From: Fodinicurvata halophila
GTDB taxonomy: Bacteria; Pseudomonadota; Alphaproteobacteria; Kiloniellales; DSM-21159
Reading direction: 5' to 3'
DNA length: 64,000 bases
Assembly: GCF_042651425.1 (NCBI RefSeq)
Contig: NZ_JBHSCW010000007.1
Location: forward strand, 248,001-312,000
In this document: one piece after another, positions 1 through 7,841 of the stretch
Position numbering within the stretch: position 1 is the stretch's first letter
Layout: every line of letters begins with the position of its first letter
Translations under genes and position numbers: made by a program
The notes under the pieces: model-generated
Databases searched by the model: none
What the model was told of the DNA's origin: nothing
Seen by the model: only the letters and a program-made list of their open reading frames with translations

Positions 1-869
1 CGCCGCGTCGCCGGGTCGATCTGCATCTGCCCGCCGGCCCCGGCTGGGCGCGGCGGCTGCAGGTGCGGGCGCTTGCCCTTCTGGGTCAGCTCCAGGTAGT
101 CCAGCAGGGCGCCGGCCGCGGCGATCTCGGCGCGCGAGAACTCGCCGAAGGCCGCCAGCGTGCCCACCGAGAAGGCCTCCTCCAGCCGCCGACGCGCATT
201 GGTGCTGTCGAAGCGGCTGACCGGCAGGGGCGTCAGGCGCGGGCACCATTCGGCCAGGGCCTCGGCCAGCGGGCCGTCGCGCTCGGCCAGCTTCTCCGAG
301 AGCAGCAGCTCGCCCGGCTCGACCCGCGCCAGGGCGGCGCCCAGGCCATCGGGCCCCACCGTCGTCAGCGTGAAGTCGCCGGTGGAGATGTCCAGCCAGG
401 CCAGGCCCAGCGCCCCGCCGGCCTCGGCCAGCGCGGCCAGGTAGTTGTGGGCGCGCGCATCCAGCAGCTCGTCCTCGGTCAGCGTGCCGGGCGTGACGAT
501 GCGCACCACCTCGCGCCGCACCACGGACTTGGCGCCGCGCTTCTTCGCCTCGGCCGGGTCCTCGGTCTGCTCGCAGATGGCGACCTTGAAGCCCTTGCGG
601 ATCAGGCGCGCCAGGTAGCTCTCGGCCGAATGCACCGGCACACCGCACATGGGAATGTCCTCGCCCGCATGCTGGCCCCGGCGGGTCAGCGCGATGTCCA
701 GCGCCGCCGCCGCCTGGGCCGCGTCGTCGAAGAACAGCTCGTAGAAGTCCCCCATGCGATAGAACAGCAGGCAATCGGCATGCGCCGCACGGATCTCCAG
801 GTACTGCGCCATCATCGGCGTGGCCGCGGCAGGGCTGTCTTCGGCGGTCTCGGCGGAACGTTCGGACAC
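1..869 (-). CDS. mutS: DNA mismatch repair protein MutS, N-terminal part
   Basis: Binds mismatched or looped DNA and starts methyl-directed repair. The window holds only the first ~290 codons; the gene runs off the left edge. The mismatch-binding domain I is clear: GDFYELFFDDA contains the Phe-x-Glu pair (F42, E44 from the start used) that stacks on the mismatch, followed by the conserved stretches EDIPMCGVPVH and EDPAEAKKRG. The GTG at 869 is used because alphaproteobacterial MutS proteins carry extra residues before the TPMMAQYLEI segment; the internal ATG at 815 is the alternative. No strong ribosome site is visible for either. Confidence 0.95.
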   Translation of the reverse strand, partial: MSERSAETAEDSPAAATPMMAQYLEIRAAHADCLLFYRMGDFYELFFDDAAQAAAALDIALTRRGQHAGEDIPMCGVPVHSAESYLARLIRKGFKVAICEQTEDPAEAKKRGAKSVVRREVVRIVTPGTLTEDELLDARAHNYLAALAEAGGALGLAWLDISTGDFTLTTVGPDGLGAALARVEPGELLLSEKLAERDGPLAEALAEWCPRLTPLPVSRFDSTNARRRLEEAFSVGTLAAFGEFSRAEIAAAGALLDYLELTQKGKRPHLQPPRPAGAGGQMQIDPATR

Positions 870-997
870 GGGCGCTCGGGCGATCGTCAGGTGAAGGGAA
901 GCGGTGCCACCCTTCTAGCGGAGATGCCGGAGTCACGCCAGTGGGGAAGGCGGGCGGTGGGACTTGGAAGGCGCGAACGACACCGCCTGGCCCAGCT

Positions 998-1126
998 CCT
1001 TCGAGGCTACGCGCTCACGCGCTCCGCGACTCAGGATGAGGATACTTTTTATCTTTTATTATCAGTTAGATAAAACCTACCTCATGCTGAGGTGCTCGAC
1101 CCGAAGGGGCGTGCCTCGAAGCACCT
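998..1126. repeat. Intergenic hairpin-repeat doublet
   Basis: Two GC-rich imperfect palindromes in opposite orientation. The first (998-1040) runs from CCTTCGAGGC to CTCAGGATGAGG; the second (1081-1126) from CTCATGCTGAGG to GCCTCGAAGCACC. They bracket about 40 bases of AT-rich DNA. The same pattern recurs through the window in non-coding DNA only, which makes it a REP/BIME-like dispersed element. Together with the upstream mutS leader it fills the space between mutS and the next gene. Confidence 0.8.
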
Positions 1127-1151
1127 TGGCACCGGCGGCGGGGCCTGGCGT

Positions 1152-1412
1152 CTAGGCTTGCGTCACCTGCTCCACTCCGACCCGGCAAAGCGTCTTGCGC
1201 GCGTCCTCGAAGCTGGAGAATTGAGAGAGGTGGATGCGGACGTCGGCGCCCTCCAGCAGCTGCCCTGTCGCTTGTGATGCCTGGCTGAGTCCGAGGCCGC
1301 CGGCGCGCAGGGTCCGGGTCATCTCGACCTTGTTCAGGCCCTGTTTCCACCCCCCGAGACAGAGATCAACGCCGCCTGAAGCGAAGGCGTCTCTCCGATA
1401 GATCCTGATCAT
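1152..1412 (-). CDS. Small protein resembling the ribosomal L7/L12 C-terminal domain
   Basis: An 86-residue protein of uncertain function. A good ribosome site (GAGGTG, 7 nt before the ATG) supports translation. Residues ~25-80 (GLNKVEMTRTLR, then GLGLSQASQATGQLLEG) follow the helix-turn-helix-strand pattern of the ribosomal protein L7/L12 C-terminal domain, where a basic helix leads into G-L-G-L-x-x-A. The match is by eye and weak; it is too short to be the ribosomal protein itself, so a stand-alone L12-like domain protein is the best guess. It is divergent from the antitoxin-like gene at 1613 and its 3' side abuts a repeat doublet. Confidence 0.55.
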   Translation of the reverse strand: MIRIYRRDAFASGGVDLCLGGWKQGLNKVEMTRTLRAGGLGLSQASQATGQLLEGADVRIHLSQFSSFEDARKTLCRVGVEQVTQA

Positions 1413-1546
1413 CGCTTTTCACCTCGCTGAAGGCACCATTTTGCAAGTTTGCGGGACGCTTGGGAAAGCCCCAACCAAAAACGGCAACATATCAAAGCAT
1501 ACGTGCGAGAGCATACGCTCCTGCAAGTTAGGGCGTGATACTGGAA

Positions 1547-1570
1547 AATGTCATGCAACTGCATTACATT
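1547..1570. promoter_or_regulatory. Palindromic operator candidate before the antitoxin-like gene
   Basis: A 24-bp near-perfect palindrome: the half AATGTCATGCAA faces CTGCATTACATT, matching at 10 of 12 positions. It lies 43 bp before the ATG at 1613 and between divergent genes. Antitoxins commonly repress their own promoter through such sites. A direct repeat GCATACG lies just upstream at about 1497 and 1511. Confidence 0.45.
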
Positions 1571-1612
1571 GAGAACAGGCTTGCCTGCACCCGTCATTCA
1601 GGAGGGATGGTC

Positions 1613-1786
1613 ATGGCACACAACTTCCTGGTCCAGAGTGGCGTCGACCCTGAACAGCATGCGGCCTGGTTTCGGGCCAGGGTGCATGAAGCCCTGCAGG
1701 ATACACGCCCCGATCTTTCGGAAGAGGAGGTGCAGCGGCACTTTGCCCGGCGCCGTGCAGACGCTTTGCGGCGTGACGAACCTTGA
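1613..1786 (+). CDS. StbD/RelB-like antitoxin ('stability determinant' type), apparently orphan
   Basis: A 57-residue acidic-basic protein with the segment WFRARVHEALQDTRPDLSEE, which resembles the antitoxins of ParE/RelE-type toxins annotated as stability determinants (family pattern YxxWFRxKVxxALxDxRPxxxHxEV). The ATG at 1613 is chosen because AGGAGG (1600-1605) lies 7 nt before it; the ATG at 1607 is too close. No toxin reading frame follows: after the stop at 1786 there are only repeats until ugd at 2086. It may therefore be an orphan antitoxin or the remnant of a pair. The family call rests on one motif. Confidence 0.6.
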   Translation: MAHNFLVQSGVDPEQHAAWFRARVHEALQDTRPDLSEEEVQRHFARRRADALRRDEP

Positions 1787-1837
1787 AGCGCAGAAATGTA
1801 GGCAGTGGGGTCTGGTGAGCGGCACCGGCGGTGCCGG

Positions 1838-2048
1838 CATCCTTCGAGGCTCACTGCGTTCGCGCCTCAGGATGACGCCTTTTTTCTTTAATTTCAACTC
1901 ACTAACCGACGTCATGCTGAGGTGCCCTGCCGACAGGCAGGGCCTCGAAGCACCTTGGCACGGGCGGTCGGGCCTAGAAAAAACGCTAACCGCACCGCCT
2001 GGCCAGGCTCCTTCGAGGCTCGCTACCGCTCGCGCCTCAGGATGAGGT
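1838..2048. repeat. Cluster of three intergenic hairpin repeats
   Basis: Three copies of the dispersed hairpin repeat occur between the antitoxin-like gene and ugd: 1838-1877 (CCTTCGAGGC to CCTCAGGATGACG), 1913-1960 (CATGCTGAGG to CCTCGAAGCACC, with an inner inverted repeat) and 2009-2048 (CCTTCGAGGC to CCTCAGGATGAGG). T-rich spacers of 35-50 bases separate them. Apart from these copies the 299-base gap 1787-2085 holds nothing I recognise. Confidence 0.8.
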
Positions 2049-2085
2049 CATTTTTATATTTTATGACCAGTTAGATAAACCCACC

Positions 2086-3408
2086 TCACCCCTCGATCAC
2101 CCGCATCGGCGGGCGCCCCACGCTGTAGTAGTCCAGCCCGGCGGCGTTCATTTCCTGGGGCGTGTAGACGTTGCGCAGGTCGACGACCACGGGCTGGGCC
2201 AGCAGGTGCTTGACCCGGGCCAGGTCCAGGCCGCGGAACTCGTTCCATTCGGTCAGCAGGACCAGGGCGTCGGCGCCCTCCAGCGTGGCGTAGGCGTCTT
2301 CCTGCCAGGCGACGTCGGGCAGCAGGGGCTTGGCGTTGTCCATGCCCACGGGGTCGAAGGCCTGGACGGTGGCGCCGGCCTGCTGCAGCGCCGGGACCAG
2401 GTCGAGGGCGGTGGATTCGCGCACGTCGTCGGTGTTGGGCTTGAAGGTGACACCCAGCAGGCCGATGGTCTTGCCCGACAGCGCGCCGCCGCAGGCCTCG
2501 GCCACCTTGTCGGCCATGGCCGCCTTGCGCGCCTCGTTCACCGCCACCACGGCCTCGACGATATGCTGCTGGGCGCCGGCGTCCTGGCCGGTCTGGACCA
2601 GGGCGCGGGTGTCCTTGGGAAAGCAGGAGCCGCCGAAGCCCGGGCCGGCGTGCAGGAACTTGGGCCCGATGCGCCCGTCCAGGCCCATGCCGCGGGCCAC
2701 GTCCTGGACGTTGCCGCCCACCTTCTCGCAGAGGTCGGCGATCTCGTTGATGAAGGTGATCTTGGTGGCCAGGAAGGCGTTGGCGGCATACTTGATGACC
2801 TCGGCGGTCTCCAGCCCGGTGATCACCATGGGCTTCTGCAGCAGGGCCAGGGGGCGATAGAGCGTCTGCAGCAGCTCGGCCGCGCGTTCGCCCTCGACGC
2901 CCAGGATGACGCGGTCGGGGCGCAGGAAGTCCTCCACCGCCGCGCCCTCGCGCAGGAACTCGGGGTTGGACGCGATCTCGAAGTCCAGCTCGGGCCGGCG
3001 CGCGCGGATGCGCCGGGCGATCTCGCGCCCCGTGCCGACGGGCACCGTGGACTTGGTGACGATGACGGTGAAGCCCTCCAGGGCATCCGCCAGCTCGTCG
3101 GCGGCGGCATGGATGAAGGACAGGTCGGCGCGACCGTGCGGGTCGCTGGGCGTGCCCACGGCCAGGAAAACGGCGTCGGCGTGCCTGACCGCCGTTTTCA
3201 GCTCGGTGGTGAAGTGCAGGCGCCCGGCCTTGACGTTGCGCGCCACCAGCGGCTCCAGCCCCGGCTCGTAGATCGGGATCTGCCCGTCCTCCAGCGCCGC
3301 GATCTTGTCCGCATCGCGGTCCAGGCAGGTGACGTTCCAGCCGAATTCCGAAAAGCAGGCGCCGGAGACCAGGCCCACATAGCCGGTGCCGATCATGGTG
3401 ATGTTCAT
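2086..3408 (-). CDS. ugd: UDP-glucose 6-dehydrogenase
   Basis: Oxidises UDP-glucose to UDP-glucuronate with two NAD+, giving an acidic sugar precursor for polysaccharides or lipid A modification; cytosolic. At 440 residues it has normal family length. The N-terminal Rossmann motif is GTGYVGLVSG (8-17); the catalytic cysteine is C262 in GPGFGGSCFPKDT, with K206 and N210 in AEVIKYAANAF; TKSTVPVGTG (118-127) is the conserved inter-domain stretch. It stands alone between repeat clusters, about 3 kb before the rfb operon, so it may feed the same surface polysaccharide. Confidence 0.97.
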   Translation of the reverse strand: MNITMIGTGYVGLVSGACFSEFGWNVTCLDRDADKIAALEDGQIPIYEPGLEPLVARNVKAGRLHFTTELKTAVRHADAVFLAVGTPSDPHGRADLSFIHAAADELADALEGFTVIVTKSTVPVGTGREIARRIRARRPELDFEIASNPEFLREGAAVEDFLRPDRVILGVEGERAAELLQTLYRPLALLQKPMVITGLETAEVIKYAANAFLATKITFINEIADLCEKVGGNVQDVARGMGLDGRIGPKFLHAGPGFGGSCFPKDTRALVQTGQDAGAQQHIVEAVVAVNEARKAAMADKVAEACGGALSGKTIGLLGVTFKPNTDDVRESTALDLVPALQQAGATVQAFDPVGMDNAKPLLPDVAWQEDAYATLEGADALVLLTEWNEFRGLDLARVKHLLAQPVVVDLRNVYTPQEMNAAGLDYYSVGRPPMRVIEG

Positions 3409-3519
3409 GGACGAGACGTTCCCTTCATGGCAGAGGGCCTGCGACAGGCCGGTCGAATCGCCTGCTTTTTACGCCGCTCGGGCGGCGGAGGAAAGGGGGT
3501 GGTTGTGGCAGGGCTGTGC

Positions 3520-3650
3520 CGGTGCTTAGAGGCATGCCCCTTCGGGCCATGCTCCTCAGCATGACGCCGGTTTTGTGCGGGTTTTGGCAGGAAACAATAA
3601 GTGATGGCGTCATCCTGAGGCTGCGCGCAGCGCACTCGAAGGGTCGGCCA
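3520..3650. repeat. Intergenic hairpin-repeat doublet
   Basis: Copy one (3520-3570) runs from GGTGCTTAGAGGC to CCTCAGCATGACGCC; copy two (3607-3650) from GGCGTCATCCTGAGG to CTCGAAGG. The inner ends ATGACGCC and GGCGTCAT are complementary, so the doublet as a whole is a large inverted repeat around an AT-rich centre. The gap 3409-3741 holds this doublet and the higBA promoter. Confidence 0.8.
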
Positions 3651-3713
3651 CAAGGTCAGGCCGCTCCGTTGGCATTCTCCCCAGCCCAACCGTTTCACCA
3701 ATGCATTGCAGCC

Positions 3714-3734
3714 CGTAACGTTACGCGCTACACT
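3714..3734 (+). promoter_or_regulatory. higBA promoter/operator candidate
   Basis: A perfect 12-bp palindrome CGTAACGTTACG (3714-3725) is followed at once by TACACT (3729-3734), a plausible -10 box 7 bases before the HigB start. Palindromes of the GTAAC-GTTAC type overlapping the promoter are typical operators for HigA-family antitoxins, which autoregulate their operon. Confidence 0.55.
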
Positions 3735-3741
3735 TCGTGCC

Positions 3742-4020
3742 ATGATCATCGGCTTTCGGCACAAGGGCCTGGAGCGCTTCTATCGCACCGGCTCGACCCG
3801 CGGCATCCAGGCCACGCACAGTAGAAAGCTTGCCATGATACTGGCGATGCTCGATGCCGCGAACGAACCGAAGGACTTGAACCAGCCCGGCTTGCGTCTG
3901 CACCCCTTGAAAGGGGCGTTGAAAGGTCACTGGTCGGTCTGGGTGAACGGGAACTGGCGGGTCACCTTCCGGTTTGTCGGAACGGATGTCGAGCTTGTCG
4001 ATTATCAAGACTATCACTGA
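3742..4020 (+). CDS. higB: Toxin HigB (RelE/ParE superfamily)
   Basis: A 92-residue mRNA-cleaving toxin of the HigB family, here the first gene of its operon as is usual for higBA. The ends are diagnostic: MIIGFRHKGLERFY at the start, and LKGHWSVWVNGNWRVTFRF followed by DVELVDYQDYH, with the basic and aromatic residues used for ribosome-dependent mRNA cleavage. The ATG at 3742 is used because longer starts would overlap the operator. There is no strong ribosome site; the transcript may have a very short leader. The antitoxin higA starts 10 bases downstream. Confidence 0.93.
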   Translation: MIIGFRHKGLERFYRTGSTRGIQATHSRKLAMILAMLDAANEPKDLNQPGLRLHPLKGALKGHWSVWVNGNWRVTFRFVGTDVELVDYQDYH

Positions 4021-4030
4021 GGACTGACCC

Positions 4031-4318
4031 ATGATGCACAACCATCCCCATCCGGGCGAGATCCTGAAAGAGACGGTGTTCGAGCCACTGGACCTGCCCG
4101 TGACCGAGGCCGCCGAACGGCTGTCCATGTCGCGCGCGGCCCTGTCCCGGGTGTTGAACGGCAAGGCCGGGATCAGCCCCGACCTGGCGGTGCGCCTGGA
4201 AATGGCGGGCGTCAGCACGGCGCGCTTCTGGATCAACCTGCAAGCCAACTACGACCTCTGGCTGGCGCAGCAGCACAAGCAGCCGCCTGTTCGGCCCTTG
4301 AAAGAGACAGCCGCCTGA
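4031..4318 (+). CDS. higA: Antitoxin HigA (XRE-type DNA-binding)
   Basis: A 95-residue antitoxin that neutralises HigB and represses the higBA promoter. It opens with the family hallmark HPHPGEIL, carries the helix-turn-helix at about 28-50 (VTEAAERLSMSRAALSRVL) and ends with RFWINLQANYDLW, the conserved HigA tail. The gene starts 10 bases after higB and ends 40 bases before the next repeat doublet, so the pair forms a compact two-gene operon bounded by repeats. Confidence 0.95.
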   Translation: MMHNHPHPGEILKETVFEPLDLPVTEAAERLSMSRAALSRVLNGKAGISPDLAVRLEMAGVSTARFWINLQANYDLWLAQQHKQPPVRPLKETAA

Positions 4319-4361
4319 GCGCGGGGGTGTTGAGGGGGACTGAGCCCGGTCCAATCGCCTG

Positions 4362-4495
4362 TGCCGGGATGGTTCGAGGCCTTGACTGGCGTCAAGGCAC
4401 CTCACCATGACGCCGGTTTTTTGCTGGCTTCGACGTAACACAAAAAGAAATGGCGTCATCCTGAGGGCCGCCGAAGGCGGCGTCTCGAAGGATCG
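4362..4495. repeat. Intergenic hairpin-repeat doublet
   Basis: Copy one (4362-4412) runs from GGTTCGAGGC through a perfect inner stem (CTTGAC/GTCAAG) to CCTCACCATGACGCC; copy two (4451-4495) from GGCGTCATCCTGAGG through GCCGCC/GGCGGC to CTCGAAGG. The arrangement matches the doublet at 3520-3650. Confidence 0.8.
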
Positions 4496-4585
4496 GCGGC
4501 TTGCACCGGCCCCAACGGCCCCCGTTTGCCCCCACTCACCTCCTGCACTACCCTGCCCGGCCATGACCCACCAGCGAGGCTAGGC

Positions 4586-5911
4586 ATGACTGACAGCCGC
4601 GAGGCACAGATCACACAGGCCTGCGAGACCGCCGCGGAGGGGACGCAGTTCGTGCTGTTCCGCGGCGGGTATCGCGAGCTGCCGGTGGTGCGGCTGCCGC
4701 TGGAGCTGCCGCTTTATCGGCCGGAGAACGGGCGGATCATCAGCGAGCTACAGGCGCTGTTGGCGCGCAAGGGCTGGACGGGCGAGGCCTTTCGCCGCGA
4801 CGTCGCCGCCGACTGGGTCCAGGGTGAGCTGCACGCCCTGTTGCTGGAGCTGGCGCGCGACGCACGCGGGCCGATCTATCAGGAGCTGGCCGCCCAGGCG
4901 CAGCAGACCGAGCCGCTGCTGATCACCCGCAGCGGTCTGGTGGTGAACGGCAACCGGCGCCTGGCGGCCATGCGCGCGCTCCATGCCGAGGACCCGCGGC
5001 GCTATGCCGGTTTTGCCCGGCTGCGCGCGGCCGTCCTGCCGCCCGAGACGACGGACGCCGACATCGAGTATGTGGAATCCGCCCTGCAACTGGCACCCGA
5101 GACCAAGCTGGCCTATAGCTGGACCAACCGGCGCCTGAAGCTGCGCCGCCAGCGCGACGAGCTGGACCTGCCCCTGGACGCCATTCTGGAGAGCTATCGC
5201 CTGCCCGACCAGGCGGCCCTGGAGGTGGAGCTGGAGGAGCTGGCCCTGGCCGAGCGCTATCTGGCCGACTATCTGGGCCGGCCCGGCGCCTATGCCGAGA
5301 TTGCCGACGACGAGGCCGGGGAGCTGTTCGTCGCGCTGACCCAGCGGCTGAAGGCGCTCAAGGGGCCGCTGCGCGAGGCTTGGCTCTGGGCCGGCTTCGC
5401 CATGATCCACACGCGCGGGGAGGCGGGGCAGAAGCTGTTGAACGGCTTTCCCTTCGCCGAGCCGCAGCCGGAGTGGGCGCCGCCCCAGGCGCTGTTCGAA
5501 TTGGCGCAAGCGGAAGGGCTGGCCGACAGCAGCCAGGCGGAGCTGACGCCAGAATTGTCACAGCGCCTGGCCGATCTGCTGTGCCAGCCTGAGGTGGCCG
5601 AACGCTGCGCGCAACAGCTGGCCGACAGCCTGGACCAGATCCGCATCGACGCCAACCGCCAGGCCATGCCCGAGAAGCTGCTGAAGAACCTGCAACAGGC
5701 GCGCAAGTTCGCCGAGCGCCTGGAGCCCGAACGCCTCAGCCCGCGCCAGAAGGCGCGCATCGGCAGCGAACTGGCCGCCGTTCAGTACCACAGCCGCCGC
5801 TTCCTCGAGGCCCAGGCCGACGCGCCACCCCCGGTCTCGCCCCTGTGGCGCAAGCTGAGGAAGCTGCCGGGCCTGCCGGGCCGACTGCTGCGCGGGCTGC
5901 GGGGTGGGTAG
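4586..5911 (+). CDS. ParB N-terminal domain-like protein of unknown function
   Basis: A 441-residue soluble protein. Residues ~115-130 (RSGLVVNGNRRLAAMRAL) match the ParB/sulfiredoxin-fold signature, the DGNRRLAA-type loop that binds nucleotide or DNA phosphate in ParB-like proteins, and the segment around 33-50 could be the preceding strand pair. The rest is helical, charged and alanine-rich with no motif I can name. There is no ParA partner and no ParB helix-turn-helix or parS-like site nearby, so this is not the chromosome-partition ParB. The ATG at 4586 has AGCGAGG upstream. It lies alone between a repeat doublet and a single repeat copy. Confidence 0.75.
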   Translation: MTDSREAQITQACETAAEGTQFVLFRGGYRELPVVRLPLELPLYRPENGRIISELQALLARKGWTGEAFRRDVAADWVQGELHALLLELARDARGPIYQELAAQAQQTEPLLITRSGLVVNGNRRLAAMRALHAEDPRRYAGFARLRAAVLPPETTDADIEYVESALQLAPETKLAYSWTNRRLKLRRQRDELDLPLDAILESYRLPDQAALEVELEELALAERYLADYLGRPGAYAEIADDEAGELFVALTQRLKALKGPLREAWLWAGFAMIHTRGEAGQKLLNGFPFAEPQPEWAPPQALFELAQAEGLADSSQAELTPELSQRLADLLCQPEVAERCAQQLADSLDQIRIDANRQAMPEKLLKNLQQARKFAERLEPERLSPRQKARIGSELAAVQYHSRRFLEAQADAPPPVSPLWRKLRKLPGLPGRLLRGLRGG

Positions 5912-5939
5912 GGGGTTGGCGCCCGGCCGGACCGGCGGT

Positions 5940-5990
5940 ACCGAGGTGCTTCGAAGGCCTGACTGGCGACAAGCCGCCTCGACAGGACGT
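5940..5990. repeat. Single degenerate intergenic hairpin repeat
   Basis: A diverged copy of the dispersed element: GGTGCTTCGAAGGCC, an imperfect inner stem, then CCTCGACAGGACG. It lacks the partner copy seen elsewhere. Confidence 0.55.
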
Positions 5991-6085
5991 CTATGGGTGT
6001 ACCTGAAATGACTCTGTTTCTGCCCGCCCGAACTCACAAGCCCGGCTTGTAAATGGCTGTTTGCTTGGGTAGGCTAATCCGATAG

Positions 6086-6130
6086 GTTGCAAATAAGGTG
6101 GATACCCTAAAATTTTAAAGGGTATTTTCT
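6086..6130 (+). promoter_or_regulatory. AT-rich leader/promoter region of the rfb operon with a palindrome
   Basis: The 90 bases before rfbC are unusually AT-rich for this part of the window. They hold a TTGCAA hexamer (about 6088) and a TAAAAT hexamer (about 6108), and the inverted repeat ATACCCT (6102-6108) / AGGGTAT (6119-6125). This may be an operator or a weak terminator hairpin. As the first gene of a long polysaccharide operon starts at 6162, a promoter here is expected. Confidence 0.4.
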
Positions 6131-6161
6131 GTGTATTCTGTTCATTATATCAGGGGACCCA

Positions 6162-6725
6162 ATGGAGATTGCGGCGCTGGCCATTCCCGAGGTCAAGCTG
6201 TTGACGCCCAGGAAGCACGGCGACGATCGGGGGTTCTTTTCCGAGGTCTATAACAAGAAGGTTCTGGCCGAGGCGGGGATCGACATCGACTTCGTCCAGG
6301 ACAATCACACCTGGTCGGTCGAGGCGGGCACGCTGCGCGGCCTGCATTTCCAGGCGCCGCCCTTTGCTCAGGACAAGCTGGTGCGCGTGGTGCGCGGGTC
6401 CATTTTCGACGTGGCGGTGGACCTGCGCCGCGGCTCCCCGACCTTCGGCCAGTATGTCAGCGCCACGATTTCGGCCGCGGCCTGGAACCAGATCCTGATG
6501 CCCATCGGCTTCGCCCACGGGTTTGTCACGTTGGAGCCCGATTGCGAGGTGCTCTACAAGGTCAGCGATTACTACGCGCCCGAGCATGACATGGGCGTGG
6601 CCTGGAACGACCCCGACATCGCCATCGACTGGCCGCTGAACGGCCGTGACGCAAAGCTGTCCGAAAAGGACAGGAAATTGCCTCTTCTGAAGGACCTGCC
6701 GGAGGTGTTTGTTTATGACGACTGA
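6162..6725 (+). CDS. rfbC: dTDP-4-dehydrorhamnose 3,5-epimerase
   Basis: Third enzyme in dTDP-L-rhamnose synthesis: double epimerisation of dTDP-4-keto-6-deoxyglucose at C3 and C5. At 187 residues it has standard RmlC length. Visible are RGFFSEVYN (23-31), the catalytic His62 in LRGLHFQ, the substrate-binding lysine in QDKLVRVVRG, Tyr132 in CEVLYKVSDYY and the end motif ERKLPLL-like. It heads the rfbCBDA operon; rfbB follows after 36 bases with its own AAAAGGAG ribosome site. Confidence 0.97.
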   Translation: MEIAALAIPEVKLLTPRKHGDDRGFFSEVYNKKVLAEAGIDIDFVQDNHTWSVEAGTLRGLHFQAPPFAQDKLVRVVRGSIFDVAVDLRRGSPTFGQYVSATISAAAWNQILMPIGFAHGFVTLEPDCEVLYKVSDYYAPEHDMGVAWNDPDIAIDWPLNGRDAKLSEKDRKLPLLKDLPEVFVYDD

Positions 6726-6761
6726 CACGCGGAACGTGCCAAATCGAAAAGGAGATATTGC

Positions 6762-7841
6762 GTGAAACTGCTGGTGACAGGCGGGGCGGGCTTCATCGGC
6801 TCGGCCGTGGTGCGGCATTTCGTGGCGCAGGACGACGTCGAGGTGGTCAACGTCGACAAGCTGACCTACGCCGGCAACCTGGAGTCCCTGGAGCCCGTGG
6901 CCCACCTGCGCGGTTACAGTTTCGTCCAGGCCGATATCTGCAACACACCGGCGATGCAGCGCGTCTTCCGCCAGCATCGCCCCGATGCGGTGCTGCACCT
7001 GGCCGCCGAGACCCACGTGGACCGCTCCATCGACGGCGCCGCCGACTTCCTGCACACCAATGTACAGGGAACCCACGTCCTGCTGGACACGGCGCGCGCC
7101 TATTGGAGCGAACTGGAGGAGGCGCAGCGGAAAGCCTTCCGCTTCCTGCACGTTTCCACCGACGAGGTCTATGGCGCCCTGGGCGACGACGGGGCCTTCA
7201 CCGAGGGCACGGCCTTCGCCCCCAACTCCCCCTATGCGGCCAGCAAGGCGGCCGCGGACCACCTGGTGCGCGCCTGGCATCGCACCTATGGCCTGCCCAC
7301 AGTGATCACGAACTGTTCCAACAACTACGGCCCCTATCAGTTCCCCGAGAAGTTGATCCCGCTGATGATCATCAGCGCGCTGGAGGGCCGCGATCTGCCG
7401 GTCTATGGCCAGGGGCGCAACGTGCGCGACTGGCTGTACGTGGACGACCATGTGGAGGCGCTGGAGCGCGTGCTGCTGGCCGGCCGCCCGGGTGAGACCT
7501 ATAACATCGGCGGCGATGCCGAGCGCCGGAACCTGGAGGTGGTGCAGGGGCTCTGCCGCCTGTTGGACGAGTTGGCGCCCGATACCTCGGGCCAGAGCCA
7601 TGCCGAACGCATCCGCTTCGTCACCGATCGCCCTGGTCATGATTTCCGCTATGCCGTCGATGCCGGCAAGCTGCAAAGCGAGCTGGGCTGGCGCCCGCGC
7701 CACGATTTCGAGGATGGCCTGCGCAGCACGTTGGCCTGGTACCTGGAAAACCGCGACTGGTGGGAACGGGTGCGCGACGGCAGTTACCAGGGTGAGCGGT
7801 TAGGTATGGGCAACATGGAGCGCACGGCGGGCATGCAATGA
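6762..7841 (+). CDS. rfbB: dTDP-glucose 4,6-dehydratase
   Basis: Converts dTDP-glucose to dTDP-4-keto-6-deoxyglucose with tightly bound NAD+, the second step to dTDP-L-rhamnose. The 359-residue extended SDR shows GGAGFIGS (7-14), the catalytic T133-D134-E135 in STDEVYG, and Y158/K162 in YAASK. Translation starts at the GTG at 6762, placed 7 bases after AAAAGGAG. The stop overlaps the rfbD start (ATGA), indicating translational coupling. Confidence 0.97.
   Translation: MKLLVTGGAGFIGSAVVRHFVAQDDVEVVNVDKLTYAGNLESLEPVAHLRGYSFVQADICNTPAMQRVFRQHRPDAVLHLAAETHVDRSIDGAADFLHTNVQGTHVLLDTARAYWSELEEAQRKAFRFLHVSTDEVYGALGDDGAFTEGTAFAPNSPYAASKAAADHLVRAWHRTYGLPTVITNCSNNYGPYQFPEKLIPLMIISALEGRDLPVYGQGRNVRDWLYVDDHVEALERVLLAGRPGETYNIGGDAERRNLEVVQGLCRLLDELAPDTSGQSHAERIRFVTDRPGHDFRYAVDAGKLQSELGWRPRHDFEDGLRSTLAWYLENRDWWERVRDGSYQGERLGMGNMERTAGMQ

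Noticed and set aside
2206..3564. A 452-codon plus-strand frame opposite ugd
   Set aside because: Antisense to a complete UDP-glucose dehydrogenase; composition is typical of a shadow frame.
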